The notes: generated by a model from the sequence alone, not told the origin. A stretch of DNA of 64,000 nucleotides from Achromobacter seleniivolatilans (GCF_030864005.1 NZ_CP132976.1:5270001-5334000); one strand, 5' to 3'; positions 38,586 to 46,972 are shown, counted from the stretch's first letter. Numbers and translations are program-made.

Positions 38586-38616
38586 GAAAAAAAAAGCCAC
38601 CCCTTGTGGGGTGGCC
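38586..38616 (-). terminator. Rho-independent terminator of the leftward helicase operon
   Basis: GCCACCCC-ttgt-GGGGTGGC (38596-38615) with a nine-base A-run on its left (38587-38595), which is a T-run on the minus strand. It ends transcripts coming from the helicase gene and separates them from the convergent nuclease gene. Confidence 0.9.
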
Positions 38617-38637
38617 AGTCCAGCTAGAAAAACGAAG

Positions 38638-40914
38638 TCAGCTTACCAATTGCTTTGCAAGGGCGACTTCAATGCTGTCCCCCCCTTGGTTGAGGATGTC
38701 CAGCCCCGAGTCAGGCATGTCGCCGGATGTGGATTGAGATACCGCGATTTTCTGAGCCATGAGCTGCAAGCAGCGCATCTGCGCCGTGCCCTGATAGCCA
38801 AGAAAATCCACGTCCACATCCCGCGTCTGACCTATCCGCCAACTACGCCTTGCAGCCTGCTGCAGCGTGTAAACGTTGTAGCCCGTCTGCATGAACAAGA
38901 TGGTCGGAAACTCCAACATATCCAGCCCCGTCTTGACGAGCTCTGGATTGCAGATGAGCGCGTCTATCCCACGATCGACCTGCTCCATCACCCAGTCTTC
39001 CCGCTTCTCGGCGGCCACGCTGGAACGAAGTACAGCGCTGCGAACGCCAGCCTGGTCGAAAAGCGCCTTGAGCCTGGCCGAAGTGTCGCGAGTGCCGGTG
39101 TACGTGGTGTACACCAGTGTGCGACGACCTCTTGCAGTCTCCCTTCGTACTCGTTCCAGTAGCGCGTCTTCCTTTGGAGACATCTCCTGATTTCCAAATA
39201 GTGAGGGAAGGCTAGCAAGCACCGACTTCGTATGAGGATGTCGCACAGTCTCAGGCCGAAAGCAGCATTCCGGCCACGCGAGGAGAGCGTTGAGCACGAC
39301 TCCCATAAGCGACTTGTCACCGGCGCGCAATGCGCGACGTAACTCTTCGACCAAGGTTCGCTCAAGGTACTTATAGGCAGATTCCATGTCGGCAGACATG
39401 GCCACCTCCACCATGCTTTCGCGATACGGAGGAAGCACGTCTTGACCAAGCTGGGAAAGCTTCAAGAACGCCGTGTAGGGAACCACATACCGCATGATTC
39501 CCTTCGGACCAAACCCCGGGCCTTTGACTGTCGAGATAGTCTTCTTATCCCCTTTTGCCGTGCGATGAGATCCTGAATTCGATTCTTTGTGAATATCGAT
39601 CAGGACCCCATGCTCGCGCATGAAAGCCATCGTCGCGGAAGCCATCGACCCCTTCGAATTGAAGTTGAACCCGTCCTCAATCATCATCTGCGGATGCAGA
39701 CGATAGAGAAGATGGTAGAGGTCGTCAGCATAGCCCCCCATCAGCGTGCCGGTAAGCGCAAGAGCTTTTGAGCACTTGCGCGCCAGAACTCCCATCGCTT
39801 GGCCCTGAGCAGAACCCTCGTTCTTATACTCGTGTCCTTCGTCTGCGATTAGCAGGCCGAAATAGCCTTGCGGCAGGTAGCGCTTGATGAACTCGGTAGG
39901 TTGAAAGCCACCCTGACCGAATGACACTTCGGTATAGGCCAGTGCTCTTTCCATGCGCTTGGCCTGGCGGTCCGAAAACACCAGGTCGCCTTCGTCGTCC
40001 ATCAAGTTGATGAACTCGTAGACGTTGTCCTGCAGCATATCGCCAAGCAAGGTTTCGCCGAATCGAGAAAGAAGATTGTCCGCGGTGCGCGGGCCAACAG
40101 TTGGCATTTGAACAAGCGCCTTCTTGACCGTGTCACGGTAGCTCGTCGGCGTAGCACGTTTGGGGACTAGCGTCCAAAGCCGCTCACCACATGCGCAGGC
40201 AGTTCGCCGCTCGTTCAACGCTGATGTTGCTAGCGCTGGAGTGAACGGAGCACCTTCCTCATCGCAGACGAACTGACCGCACCGAGGGCAGCAAGCGGCA
40301 CTTCTGTACACGCGGCCGAGCTCCGAGTCGTAAATAGCCGGACGTGTCGCGAAGGCGGGGCGCCAGTCGAACCCCATCCGCATGCGAACGCGGCCCAAGA
40401 TGAAGAATTGCGGCACTACTGGCTTGCTTCGCATGCTCCTGAGCTGCAGCAGCTTTCGAAGCGTGTCCGGGCCGTTGAGGATCCAGACTTGCGCGTTTGG
40501 AACCGTCGCACGAATTTCACGCCGCCATTTGTAGACCAAGTGGGGGGGTGCAAGCACCAAAGTGCGGGGGAACCCAGCGTGATGGAGGAGAGTCGCGACG
40601 AGGATGCCCATAAGGGTCTTTCCCGTGCCCATCTCCGCATTGATGACGCCGGCTGGTGCATGCTGCGTCAGAAGGGTGGTTAAGGCATGTACGACGCGTC
40701 GCTGAGCGGGAAACGGCGTCCGCGATAGAGAGTTGATGATCCCGTCCCAGATCGGGTTGGAAGCCTCGTCGAAGATTGGGGGGTTTTGGCGTCGGACGGC
40801 CTGTAGCAGGCCAGAGCCAAACTTACTGATGAATTCCGACAGAGGGATGCTCGCGGCTTCATCGGAGTGAACTTCTTCCAAGACGACAACTCCGTCGTCA
40901 ACGATTGCATTCAT
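38638..40914 (-). CDS. SNF2-type helicase/ATPase
   Basis: The 758-residue superfamily 2 protein has Walker A 'NAEMGTGKTLMG' (GTGKT 96-100) and motif Ia 'TLVLAPPHLVYKW'. A DEGH box is at 358-361 ('LLIADEGHEYKN'), followed by 'ALTGTLMGG' (motif III) and C-terminal motif VI 'QQAARRSWRIGQTRDV'. A zinc-ribbon-like insertion (CPRC at 209-212, CACG near 240-243) lies between the motor motifs. It is a DNA translocase of unknown role in the element. Together with the methyltransferase in the same operon it could be an anti-restriction or DNA-modification unit. The RBS is TTGGAGCA. Confidence 0.85.
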   Translation of the reverse strand: MNAIVDDGVVVLEEVHSDEAASIPLSEFISKFGSGLLQAVRRQNPPIFDEASNPIWDGIINSLSRTPFPAQRRVVHALTTLLTQHAPAGVINAEMGTGKTLMGILVATLLHHAGFPRTLVLAPPHLVYKWRREIRATVPNAQVWILNGPDTLRKLLQLRSMRSKPVVPQFFILGRVRMRMGFDWRPAFATRPAIYDSELGRVYRSAACCPRCGQFVCDEEGAPFTPALATSALNERRTACACGERLWTLVPKRATPTSYRDTVKKALVQMPTVGPRTADNLLSRFGETLLGDMLQDNVYEFINLMDDEGDLVFSDRQAKRMERALAYTEVSFGQGGFQPTEFIKRYLPQGYFGLLIADEGHEYKNEGSAQGQAMGVLARKCSKALALTGTLMGGYADDLYHLLYRLHPQMMIEDGFNFNSKGSMASATMAFMREHGVLIDIHKESNSGSHRTAKGDKKTISTVKGPGFGPKGIMRYVVPYTAFLKLSQLGQDVLPPYRESMVEVAMSADMESAYKYLERTLVEELRRALRAGDKSLMGVVLNALLAWPECCFRPETVRHPHTKSVLASLPSLFGNQEMSPKEDALLERVRRETARGRRTLVYTTYTGTRDTSARLKALFDQAGVRSAVLRSSVAAEKREDWVMEQVDRGIDALICNPELVKTGLDMLEFPTILFMQTGYNVYTLQQAARRSWRIGQTRDVDVDFLGYQGTAQMRCLQLMAQKIAVSQSTSGDMPDSGLDILNQGGDSIEVALAKQLVS

Positions 40915-40952
40915 GGTGGTGCTCCAAATAAACGGGGATTAAGAGACACCAG

Positions 40953-40981
40953 CCCCTTCCGGGGTGGTGTCCCGGAAGGGG
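40953..40981 (-). repeat. Intercistronic hairpin before the helicase gene
   Basis: CCCCTTCCGGG pairs perfectly with CCCGGAAGGGG (11-bp arms, 7-base loop). It is one of a series of GC-rich stems between genes of this operon. Confidence 0.7.
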
Positions 40982-40994
40982 AGAAGCGGCGCCG

Positions 40995-41609
40995 TTAGGC
41001 GTCCGCGAGGAGGGTCAGTTGGCCATTACGGACGTAAGAGGAAATGCGAGAGGAGAAGTCACTAGGCAGGCGGACAAATGTAGGATGAATGCGCCCCACC
41101 GGCCGGCAGGCCTCGTCATCAAGATCGGCCAGCAGGTCGGCGCGAAGTTCGCTCATCACGAACGCACGCCAGTGGTCCAAGAGGGGAACCTCGGAGATCT
41201 GTTTGACCAGATCCCAGACGGGATCAACCGCCAGGTCAGTTGCTTGAGCGACCGGAGAGTCGCGCAACACCCAGCCACTACGAGTAGCGCGGGAAGGCTT
41301 CAGCAGCGCCGGGTCATAGATCCAGCAGTGCAAGAGTCCACCGAAAAGAGTCTGCTTGGGAAGCCGGCCAGTGTGCTTTTCGAGACGCTTCACATCCCCA
41401 ACGGTGACCACGGTTTCGACGGCTGATGACGACGTCATCAACGTCAACTGTCGTAGGCCTCCCTCTTGAGTTCCCAATTGAAGAGACGCAAAGAGCTGCT
41501 GTACTGATCCGTCTCTGCCATAGAACGAAAGAAACGCGAGATCACCGCTTGGCAACCTGATGCAGGCATCCACATACAGGTCTTGCAGCTCACGAATGCG
41601 ATACATCAT
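40995..41609 (-). CDS. ICE protein of unknown function
   Basis: The 204-residue protein starts MMYRIRELQDLYVDACIRLP at the ATG after a TTGGAGCA ribosome-binding site. No family is recognised. It has a mixed alpha/beta composition with no catalytic motif visible; 'WVLRDSPVAQATDLAVDPVW' is a candidate conserved core. It belongs to the leftward operon between the helicase and the next small gene. Confidence 0.6.
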   Translation of the reverse strand: MMYRIRELQDLYVDACIRLPSGDLAFLSFYGRDGSVQQLFASLQLGTQEGGLRQLTLMTSSSAVETVVTVGDVKRLEKHTGRLPKQTLFGGLLHCWIYDPALLKPSRATRSGWVLRDSPVAQATDLAVDPVWDLVKQISEVPLLDHWRAFVMSELRADLLADLDDEACRPVGRIHPTFVRLPSDFSSRISSYVRNGQLTLLADA

Positions 41610-41642
41610 GTTTTGCTCCAAGAGTTAGGTAGGTCTGGATCG

Positions 41643-42083
41643 TTACAGAGCGAGCTCTACTTCCGCTAGGTGAGGCAATAGTTCCCGTAGCTGCTGAATC
41701 GACCGTGCCGACAGCTTCACGTCAAACAAGCGGTCTAGATCGATCTGTTCGGTCAGTGAGGGAGCAGCGTCAGAGACCATTCGGCAAAAGCTGAGAAGGC
41801 GACGTGCGTTCGACTGGAGCTCAAGCTCGTGCACGGTCGAATCAGGAGGTGGAAAAGCGGCATTGCCCAGAGGTGAGACGTACCGGTCAACGCGTTCTCC
41901 TTCTTCGTGGAAGTCGTCATGGAGGAGTTGCAGGGCGCAGTCTCCTGTCCATAGCGATCCGCTCCCGAAAGCAGACTCCGCTAGCCGCAAAGCGACTAAC
42001 TCATTGTCGGCAACCACGCCGACCTTGATGACGTGTTGGTACGCGACTTCAAGGGTCACGATGAACTTAGAGGACGTTGTCAT
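41643..42083 (-). CDS. ICE protein of unknown function
   Basis: The 146-residue protein starts MTTSSKFIVTLEVAYQHVIK at 42083; an ATG two codons upstream (42089) is also possible. It has a predicted beta N-terminus and helical C-terminus ('ARSIQQLRELLPHLAEVELA'). It is preceded by a diverged copy of the operon leader. No function can be assigned. Confidence 0.6.
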   Translation of the reverse strand: MTTSSKFIVTLEVAYQHVIKVGVVADNELVALRLAESAFGSGSLWTGDCALQLLHDDFHEEGERVDRYVSPLGNAAFPPPDSTVHELELQSNARRLLSFCRMVSDAAPSLTEQIDLDRLFDVKLSARSIQQLRELLPHLAEVELAL

Positions 42084-42117
42084 TGGCATTTCCAAGCGAC
42101 AGCGGGCACCCTAACGG

Positions 42118-42195
42118 GCGGGCCCGCAAGGGTTTAGAGGACACTCCAGGTCGATGCGACCTTGGTCTGGGCAGATGCCCATGGAGCCAAACCAA
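42118..42195 (-). promoter_or_regulatory. Diverged third copy of the ICE leader element
   Basis: Read on the minus strand, this contains GGTTTGGCTCCA, then after about 30 bases CGACCTGGAGTGTCCT, then a GC-rich stem region. The same blocks in the same order make up the 117-bp leaders at 45690-45806 and 47006-47121. It precedes the gene starting at 42083. Confidence 0.55.
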
Positions 42196-42248
42196 GAAAG
42201 GGCGCCGGTTACGCCGGCAGCGGCCCAGTACCGTTGGGCTTCGTAAAA

Positions 42249-42286
42249 CGCTGCCCTAAGCGCAAGTGAATGCGCTTAGGGCAGCG
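42249..42286. repeat. Perfect 15-bp hairpin between methyltransferase and next gene
   Basis: CGCTGCCCTAAGCGC (42249-42263) and GCGCTTAGGGCAGCG (42272-42286) with an 8-base AT-rich loop. It is the strongest stem in the operon. No T-run follows on either side. Confidence 0.8.
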
Positions 42287-42373
42287 CCCTCGTGGATACG
42301 AAGGGGCTGATGATGCAATCGCTTCTGTTCTCCCCGGGGCAATACGCAGCACTAGCTGCTATGCCCAAGAGAT

Positions 42374-43477
42374 TTAGCGGATGTTGACCAGGCGGCCAAG
42401 GGCCGGCCCGGGCGTGAAGTCGATGCCTACGATCGTTGGCACGAACTTGTCGCGCATCACGATCGTCGTTCGAATGTCTCCGTTATCGGCCTCTTCAAGC
42501 TGCACCTCCTGATCTTTGACCTTGATCGTGTCGCCGCGGATGAGTAGCTTCGTCCCGTCGTCGCCCTCTACCACGCCGCTTATCTGGCCTGCTGCCAGAG
42601 CAAGCGCCAGATGCCAGTCGGAGAGGTTGCACAGTGGGCGGCGATGGGCTAGCTGGCCGTTCGAGAAAACTCGATCGAACTGCGGCCACAATGTCGATGC
42701 CTCCACGCGTTGCAGCTCAAGCTGCAACTGCTCAGCGTCGATCTTTGTAGAAATAAATGCGGGCTCGCCTGGAACGTGGGGGATTAGATATGGAGCGGTC
42801 GTCCACTCTTGCGGTAGTTCCATTGGTAGCTGCCCTTGGCCGATATCAACCAAGCGCTTCACCGTCTCTGGATCAGGGGACTCTGAGCGTCTCTTGATGC
42901 CTAAGACAACCAACTGGCGAAACTCTTGCTCCGGCGCCAAGTAGGCTTGCACGCCTTCAAAGTTCCTGGAGATCATCGTCGCGAATTGTTTGTCCATGAC
43001 GTAATGCGGGACGATCAAAACCAGTACGCCTCCGAATGTCAGCGATGGCACGGCGGCCTGGTAGAAGACCTTTTCCAGACGGTCGTAGTGCCGATCGCCG
43101 GTGTGACCTTTGTCGGCTACTACAGCCCCATAAGGTGGATTCAGAAACAGAAGCCCCATGGATCGCGCAGATACGAAGACATCATGTGCATCTGCATGGA
43201 GCCCAAACGAGAGAAGCTCCTTCGAGTGCCAGGCGCGGCCTTTGTCGAACTCAACTCCATAGGTCACCGTCGTTCGAGTGTCATGAAGCGTGTCGAGGTT
43301 GGAAGCCACCCAATGAAGCGCGCAGCCTTCGCCGCAACACGGGTCATACAGCCTTGCCCCTGCATCAGGATCGAGTAGCTCAAGAGCGGAACAAATCCGT
43401 CGAAGTGTCTCCTCATCGGTTGGAAAATAGCCGTTTCGAACAAAGTTCTGAGCCAGTCTTGGAAAAATAAGCGCCAT
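42374..43477 (-). CDS. DNA N6-adenine methyltransferase-like protein
   Basis: The 367-residue protein has a SAM-binding motif I 'RLYDPCCGEGCAL' (residues 45-51) and the catalytic motif IV 'LFLNPPYGAVV' (NPPY, 113-116), the pattern of amino-methyltransferases acting on adenine in DNA. The order motif I before IV fits the gamma/DUF6094-type class. There is no recognisable target-recognition domain in the C-terminal half. No cognate restriction endonuclease is adjacent, so a role in protecting the element from host restriction is likely. Confidence 0.8.
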   Translation of the reverse strand: MALIFPRLAQNFVRNGYFPTDEETLRRICSALELLDPDAGARLYDPCCGEGCALHWVASNLDTLHDTRTTVTYGVEFDKGRAWHSKELLSFGLHADAHDVFVSARSMGLLFLNPPYGAVVADKGHTGDRHYDRLEKVFYQAAVPSLTFGGVLVLIVPHYVMDKQFATMISRNFEGVQAYLAPEQEFRQLVVLGIKRRSESPDPETVKRLVDIGQGQLPMELPQEWTTAPYLIPHVPGEPAFISTKIDAEQLQLELQRVEASTLWPQFDRVFSNGQLAHRRPLCNLSDWHLALALAAGQISGVVEGDDGTKLLIRGDTIKVKDQEVQLEEADNGDIRTTIVMRDKFVPTIVGIDFTPGPALGRLVNIR

Positions 43478-43507
43478 AGGAATGTCCCTGCTTTGTAGTT
43501 TTGAAGT

Positions 43508-43532
43508 GCGGGGCGGCGGAGGCCGGCCCCGC
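43508..43532. repeat. Intercistronic hairpin before the methyltransferase gene
   Basis: GCGGGGC (43508-43514) pairs with GCCCCGC (43526-43532). Confidence 0.6.
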
Positions 43533-43549
43533 CCATCTGACGGAGATTT

Positions 43550-44179
43550 CTACTTGATGTGCCAGGTCTGCGATGCAGCTCTGAAGCTGTACCCCAGCCG
43601 CTTTCCGAGCCAGTCGCGTTGCGACCGGAACAGAGCGCGATCGACAGACGGATCGAGCTTCACCGGTTGTCCATCCCTGATGAGCTCGGCGAGCTCATCG
43701 CCGAAGATGGCAAGAAGCTCGCTATCGTCGAGTTCAACGTCCGACGACGTAGGCTGTACGGCGGGCTGTTCCTCGGAAACACTGCGCGCCGGCGTAGCTG
43801 GTGCTTGATCTGTGATCGCATCAGGCGGGGCCGCAGGTTCTGCCTGAGGCGCGGCCAAAGGCGAAGTTCGTTCTTCATCTGCAGGGTCCGGCTCACTCGC
43901 TTGGGCGGGGGTGTCGGAATCGTCCGGCTCGTCGCTGTCCAACATGACTTCTGCGAGGGAAGCCCGAATCTCGATGGTGATCTTTCCGTACCACGTATAG
44001 GAGTGCGGATAGATCTTGGAGATGAGGAACTCGCCGGGATAGGAGCCCGATTGAAACTGCTCCAAGATCTTGTCTTTGATCTTGAATTCGCCGATCGCGG
44101 TTTGCAGTTCGCCGACGTTGAAGTCGCCGTTGCCGCCTCGAATCGTCTTGACCTCCAGGATGCCGGGGATCTTGATCAT
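43550..44179 (-). CDS. DUF3275-like ICE protein
   Basis: The 209-residue protein starts MIKIPGILEVKTIRGGNGDF after a TGGAGCA ribosome-binding site. The N-terminal ~85 residues ('VGELQTAIGEFKIKDKILEQ', 'YPGEFLISKIYPHSYTW') match the recalled DUF3275 pattern. A long acidic Ala/Pro/Glu-rich linker (about 85-150) leads to a small C-terminal domain ('LLAIFGDELAELIRDGQPVK'). DUF3275 genes are common in PFGI-1-class elements; their function is unknown. Confidence 0.65.
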   Translation of the reverse strand: MIKIPGILEVKTIRGGNGDFNVGELQTAIGEFKIKDKILEQFQSGSYPGEFLISKIYPHSYTWYGKITIEIRASLAEVMLDSDEPDDSDTPAQASEPDPADEERTSPLAAPQAEPAAPPDAITDQAPATPARSVSEEQPAVQPTSSDVELDDSELLAIFGDELAELIRDGQPVKLDPSVDRALFRSQRDWLGKRLGYSFRAASQTWHIK

Positions 44180-44202
44180 GGTGTTGCTCCAGAAATAAAA
44201 AA

Positions 44203-44217
44203 CGGCCCCGCAGGGGC
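44203..44217. repeat. Short intercistronic hairpin
   Basis: GGCCCC-gca-GGGGCC just before the DUF3275-like gene. Confidence 0.5.
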
Positions 44218-44320
44218 CAAGATGAATGAGAGGGGCTGCGGGCATGATGCCCGCATGAAGGTTAAAAATATTTGCTTCAAGAGCTGCGGAACCGAGCTTC
44301 CTGCTGCAGTGCTACGGCGA

Positions 44321-44581
44321 TTAGGCAGACGCCTCGCCGAGGTGCTTTTCAAGCTTGCGCTTGATCTCCTGGGCTACACCCCGCCATGAATGAACATGAA
44401 ACAACGGGTTTTCGGGCCAGGCTTCAAGTTCTGCATCGCTAAGCTCAGCCACGGTCGTGGCATGTTTCAGCAACGCATCTACGACGAACATCTGGGCGAG
44501 CGGGCCATAGGAGGAGAACTCCATCAGATCCGCGACGCATTCGACGTTGGTCATCTTTTCTTCGTGCGCATGGAGGGGCAT
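44321..44581 (-). CDS. Small acidic ICE protein of unknown function
   Basis: The 86-residue protein starts MPLHAHEEKMTNVECVADLM; the internal ATG at 44554 is an alternative start. It is helical throughout, ending 'VAQEIKRKLEKHLGEASA'. 'FSSYGPLAQMFVVDALLKHA' is a likely conserved core. Genes of this size and place occur in related ICEs, but I cannot name the family. Confidence 0.55.
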   Translation of the reverse strand: MPLHAHEEKMTNVECVADLMEFSSYGPLAQMFVVDALLKHATTVAELSDAELEAWPENPLFHVHSWRGVAQEIKRKLEKHLGEASA

Positions 44582-44607
44582 GTTGGGCCTTTAAGAAAGC
44601 GAGGCCC

Positions 44608-44629
44608 CCCATCGAGGAGCCCCGATGGG
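44608..44629. repeat. Intercistronic hairpin
   Basis: CCCATCG (44608-44614) pairs with CGATGGG (44623-44629), upstream of the gene at 44321-44581. Confidence 0.55.
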
Positions 44630-44647
44630 TGAGTGAAGTCGAAAGAA

Positions 44648-44988
44648 TTACATGGTGCGTTCGGAGAACGTACCGTCCGCCTGGTGCGTGACGAGGCGGT
44701 TTCCAACATTGTTGAATCTATCCCGCTCCACTTCGTTGAACATGCTCTCCGGAATGGAAATTCCGAAGTGGTTCAAGACCTGGCGGTAATAATCCAGGTC
44801 CTTTCCCAAAGGATCCCGTTCGTGAAGGTTGGAGTAGAGATAGTCGTCGTCGTCTACAAGCTGCGACTCGTCAAGAAGTTCAACGGGCTTGAGGATGACC
44901 ATGAAGAAATAGCTTAGGGCCTGTCCCAGCCAAGATTGACGGTGATGGGATGATCTTTGTGCGTGGTGGCGACGTAGTGGTTGCTCAT
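44648..44988 (-). pseudogene. Frameshifted ICE gene (two frames joined by a missing base near 44915)
   Basis: From the ATG at 44988 the frame reads MSNHYVATTHKDHPITVNLG then W-D-R-P and stops. One frame over, immediately after, comes L-S-Y-F-F-M-V-I and then 'LVDDDDYLYSNLHERDP' to the stop at 44648. Adding one C in the CCC run at the junction would give a single 113-residue protein with an uninterrupted 'GWDRP-L-SYFFMVI' core. I recall this arrangement from small ICE proteins. The 3' part alone (84 residues from an ATG at 44902) could still be translated. A sequencing error or programmed frameshift is also possible. Confidence 0.55.
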
Positions 44989-45077
44989 TACATCCCCCGA
45001 GAGTGGACCCATTCGCCCTCCGGGCGTGGGCCCGGATTGGGAAAAGCAGGGCACCGAGAAGGCGCCGCTGCTTGGGT

Positions 45078-45683
45078 TTAGATCGGGACGACGCGGGTTG
45101 CGCCGGCGCCGCTCAGAACGTTGACTCTCTGGCCAGGCTTCAGCGGAATATCCGCCTCTTGCGCGACCGCTTGCGTTTGACCGCTGTCGAGCCGCACCAC
45201 GATTTCAAGGCCTGTGGCCTTGGATACCGTGCGTTCTACGGAATTGCCAGCTAGTCCACCAAACAGAGCACCTAAGGCGGCGGCGATATAGGACCCTTTG
45301 TGGTTTCCAATAGCGCTTCCTGCCAAGCCACCGATTGCACTGCCGGCAGCCATACCAGCGCCCGAGTTGTAGCTGGCCTGAATGGTGATGGGCCGTGCCG
45401 AAAGGACCGTCCCCGGTTGGACCAGTTGTACCTGCTGGGCTTGCTGATAGCTGTAGACGCCACCGGAGGCGCTTGGATTGGCGCAGCCGGCCAGGGTAAC
45501 TACCGCCAACATGGCGGCGATGCTGATTCGAACGCGGAAGCGCAGTCCGCGAGCAACGGCAAGAAGCGCGGTGCGTAGTTGTGCCGACCGCGCAGAGGCA
45601 ACGGTGAGAATTCCCCACATGAGGGAGCCCACGCCGAGGCCGAACGTAATGGAAAGGGTCGCAACGTAAAGGGTTGAACTCAT
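45078..45683 (-). CDS. Glycine-zipper lipoprotein-like protein with extra N-terminal membrane segment
   Basis: The 201-residue protein starts MSSTLYVATLSITFGLGVGS after AGGAG. The first hydrophobic segment (residues 3-30) is followed by a basic stretch and a second one ending in a lipobox-like 'LAVVTLAGCANP'. After that comes a glycine-zipper domain ('GMAAGSAIGGLAGSAIGN', 'AAALGALFGGLAGNSVE') as in SlyB/PcP outer-membrane lipoproteins. The lipobox is internal, so either a later start is used or the protein is a fusion. It is the first gene of the leftward operon after the 117-bp leader. Confidence 0.6.
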   Translation of the reverse strand: MSSTLYVATLSITFGLGVGSLMWGILTVASARSAQLRTALLAVARGLRFRVRISIAAMLAVVTLAGCANPSASGGVYSYQQAQQVQLVQPGTVLSARPITIQASYNSGAGMAAGSAIGGLAGSAIGNHKGSYIAAALGALFGGLAGNSVERTVSKATGLEIVVRLDSGQTQAVAQEADIPLKPGQRVNVLSGAGATRVVPI

Positions 45684-45689
45684 GTCGGT

Positions 45690-45806
45690 TCTCCTAAAGA
45701 AAAAGGGGAACCGCCGCCCCAGTCGGGGAGGAAAGTTCCCCGATGGGCTGAAAAGACACTCCTGGTCGCTAGGACCTGCGGTCACCGAATGGTGGAGCCA
45801 AACCGC
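45690..45806 (-). repeat. Left arm of a 117-bp inverted repeat (operon leader)
   Basis: The minus strand here is identical to 47006-47121 on the plus strand except for one extra T in a T-run. It contains GGTTTGGCTCCA, CGACCAGGAGTGTCTT, a TCGGGGA...TCCCCGA stem and a CTTTAGGAG ribosome-binding site ending 6 bases before the ATG at 45683. It is the untranslated leader of the leftward operon. Confidence 0.92.
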
Positions 45807-45980
45807 TGCACTGCAAAAGATGCCAGATGGGCTCTGACGGGCGTACTGGGCGGAATCCTACACATAACATCAGCGGTTTGGCAAGGGCAGTACTGACCTT
45901 TTTGAGCACCGCCTCGCGGTCTATGATGTGCGGGTCAGGGCTGCGGCGGCGCGCCACTTGGCCCCGGCATTGGAACTCTC

Positions 45981-46598
45981 TTGGACCTCCTAATCCCACC
46001 CCCCAAACGCGCAGCACGGACTGTCTCAGCGATTGCCGGCGTTGTCGCTGCAATCGCGCTTTCTGGCTGCGCGGGAAATGCACCAGACCTGCGGGTATCG
46101 CCCGAAAGCTTGGATTTCGACTACTCGGTAAGCACCGAAGGCGAGGTCGGAGTGGTGCGCGCATTTGGGGACCAGGGCAAGACTATTGTTGTGCTTGACC
46201 AACCACTGCCGGCGAAGCTGCTGACGGTGCCGGTTGATCTATCAGGCGGCGCGCGCGACTCGGCAGATGTGCAGGGCAACTACATTTTTGTGGCAGGCAG
46301 GCCAGACAGATTTTCCGTGCTGCTGCCAGCAGGTAGGGTAGATATCGTTCGAACCTCTGCTCCACCGTTGACTCAGCAAGCTGCCGTGGGCGGCCGGTCG
46401 GCCGGCCCGCAAGAGGACAGCGAGGACTTAGCCGACGACCTCAATGAAATCGAGTCCAACCTGGATTGGGGCGCCATCGAAGGTCAGCGCGACGGCAGCA
46501 GCGCTCCAACTTTTTACGGCGGGTCGGTCCCGACCAGGCCGGGTGGTCAGAGTGATGTGCGCCAAGGCCCACTCCCCACAAGTGTTGAAAACCTCTAA
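45981..46598 (+). CDS. ICE lipoprotein of unknown function
   Basis: The 205-residue protein has a TTG start at 45981 (uncertain), a basic N-terminus and 'AIAGVVAAIALSGCAGN' with lipobox cysteine. The mature domain is beta-rich ('LDFDYSVSTEGEVGVVRAFG', 'TIVVLDQPLPAKLLTVPVDL'), recalling small secretion-system lipoproteins of the VirB7/TraH kind. The tail is Gly/Pro-rich. It is inside the segment bounded by the two leader repeats and reads rightward. A link to the conjugation channel is a guess. Confidence 0.6.
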   Translation: MDLLIPPPKRAARTVSAIAGVVAAIALSGCAGNAPDLRVSPESLDFDYSVSTEGEVGVVRAFGDQGKTIVVLDQPLPAKLLTVPVDLSGGARDSADVQGNYIFVAGRPDRFSVLLPAGRVDIVRTSAPPLTQQAAVGGRSAGPQEDSEDLADDLNEIESNLDWGAIEGQRDGSSAPTFYGGSVPTRPGGQSDVRQGPLPTSVENL

Positions 46599-46611
46599 CA
46601 AGGATTTAGCG

Positions 46612-46878
46612 ATGAATATTATTTCCCCGTGGGTGAACAAGTGTCCAGTCGGAGCGCAAGCGATGCACGCTCGCCTTGGTGACGTAACGGTTCTCGCCGT
46701 ATCCGGAGACGATCGAGAGGTGGAAGTCGTGACACTGGACAGCGCTGGTCAAGAAGTCCGCGCAGTCGAGACCGTCCCGGCGGCAGAGCTGAACGCGATC
46801 GACCCTTGCCGTGACCTTGCGCCGCGTCGGTCGACGATGGCGTCGATACTGCCATTCAAAATTTCGAGTCCTCAGTAA
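46612..46878 (+). CDS. Small ICE protein of unknown function
   Basis: The 88-residue protein starts MNIISPWVNKCPVGAQAMHA with AAGGA upstream. It is beta-rich ('RLGDVTVLAVSGDDREVEVV') and compact. It is co-oriented with and 13 bases after the lipoprotein gene. No family is recognised. Confidence 0.5.
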   Translation: MNIISPWVNKCPVGAQAMHARLGDVTVLAVSGDDREVEVVTLDSAGQEVRAVETVPAAELNAIDPCRDLAPRRSTMASILPFKISSPQ

Positions 46879-46972
46879 GGGACTTTTTGAACGTCGAGAA
46901 TTTGGAGTATCGGTGCGCAAATCTCGTTGATTTCTGGATGACGCAAACGTAAGATATCGGCTAGTTAGCGCG

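Noticed and set aside
38537..38637. Terminator acting for the nuclease gene on the plus strand
   Set aside because: The A-run lies on the left of the stem, so it is a T-run only for leftward transcripts; on the plus strand no T-run follows.
44648..44902. Treating the 84-codon frame as a complete gene
   Set aside because: The neighbouring frame gives a protein-like N-terminus that continues into it after one base, so a frameshifted gene explains both better.
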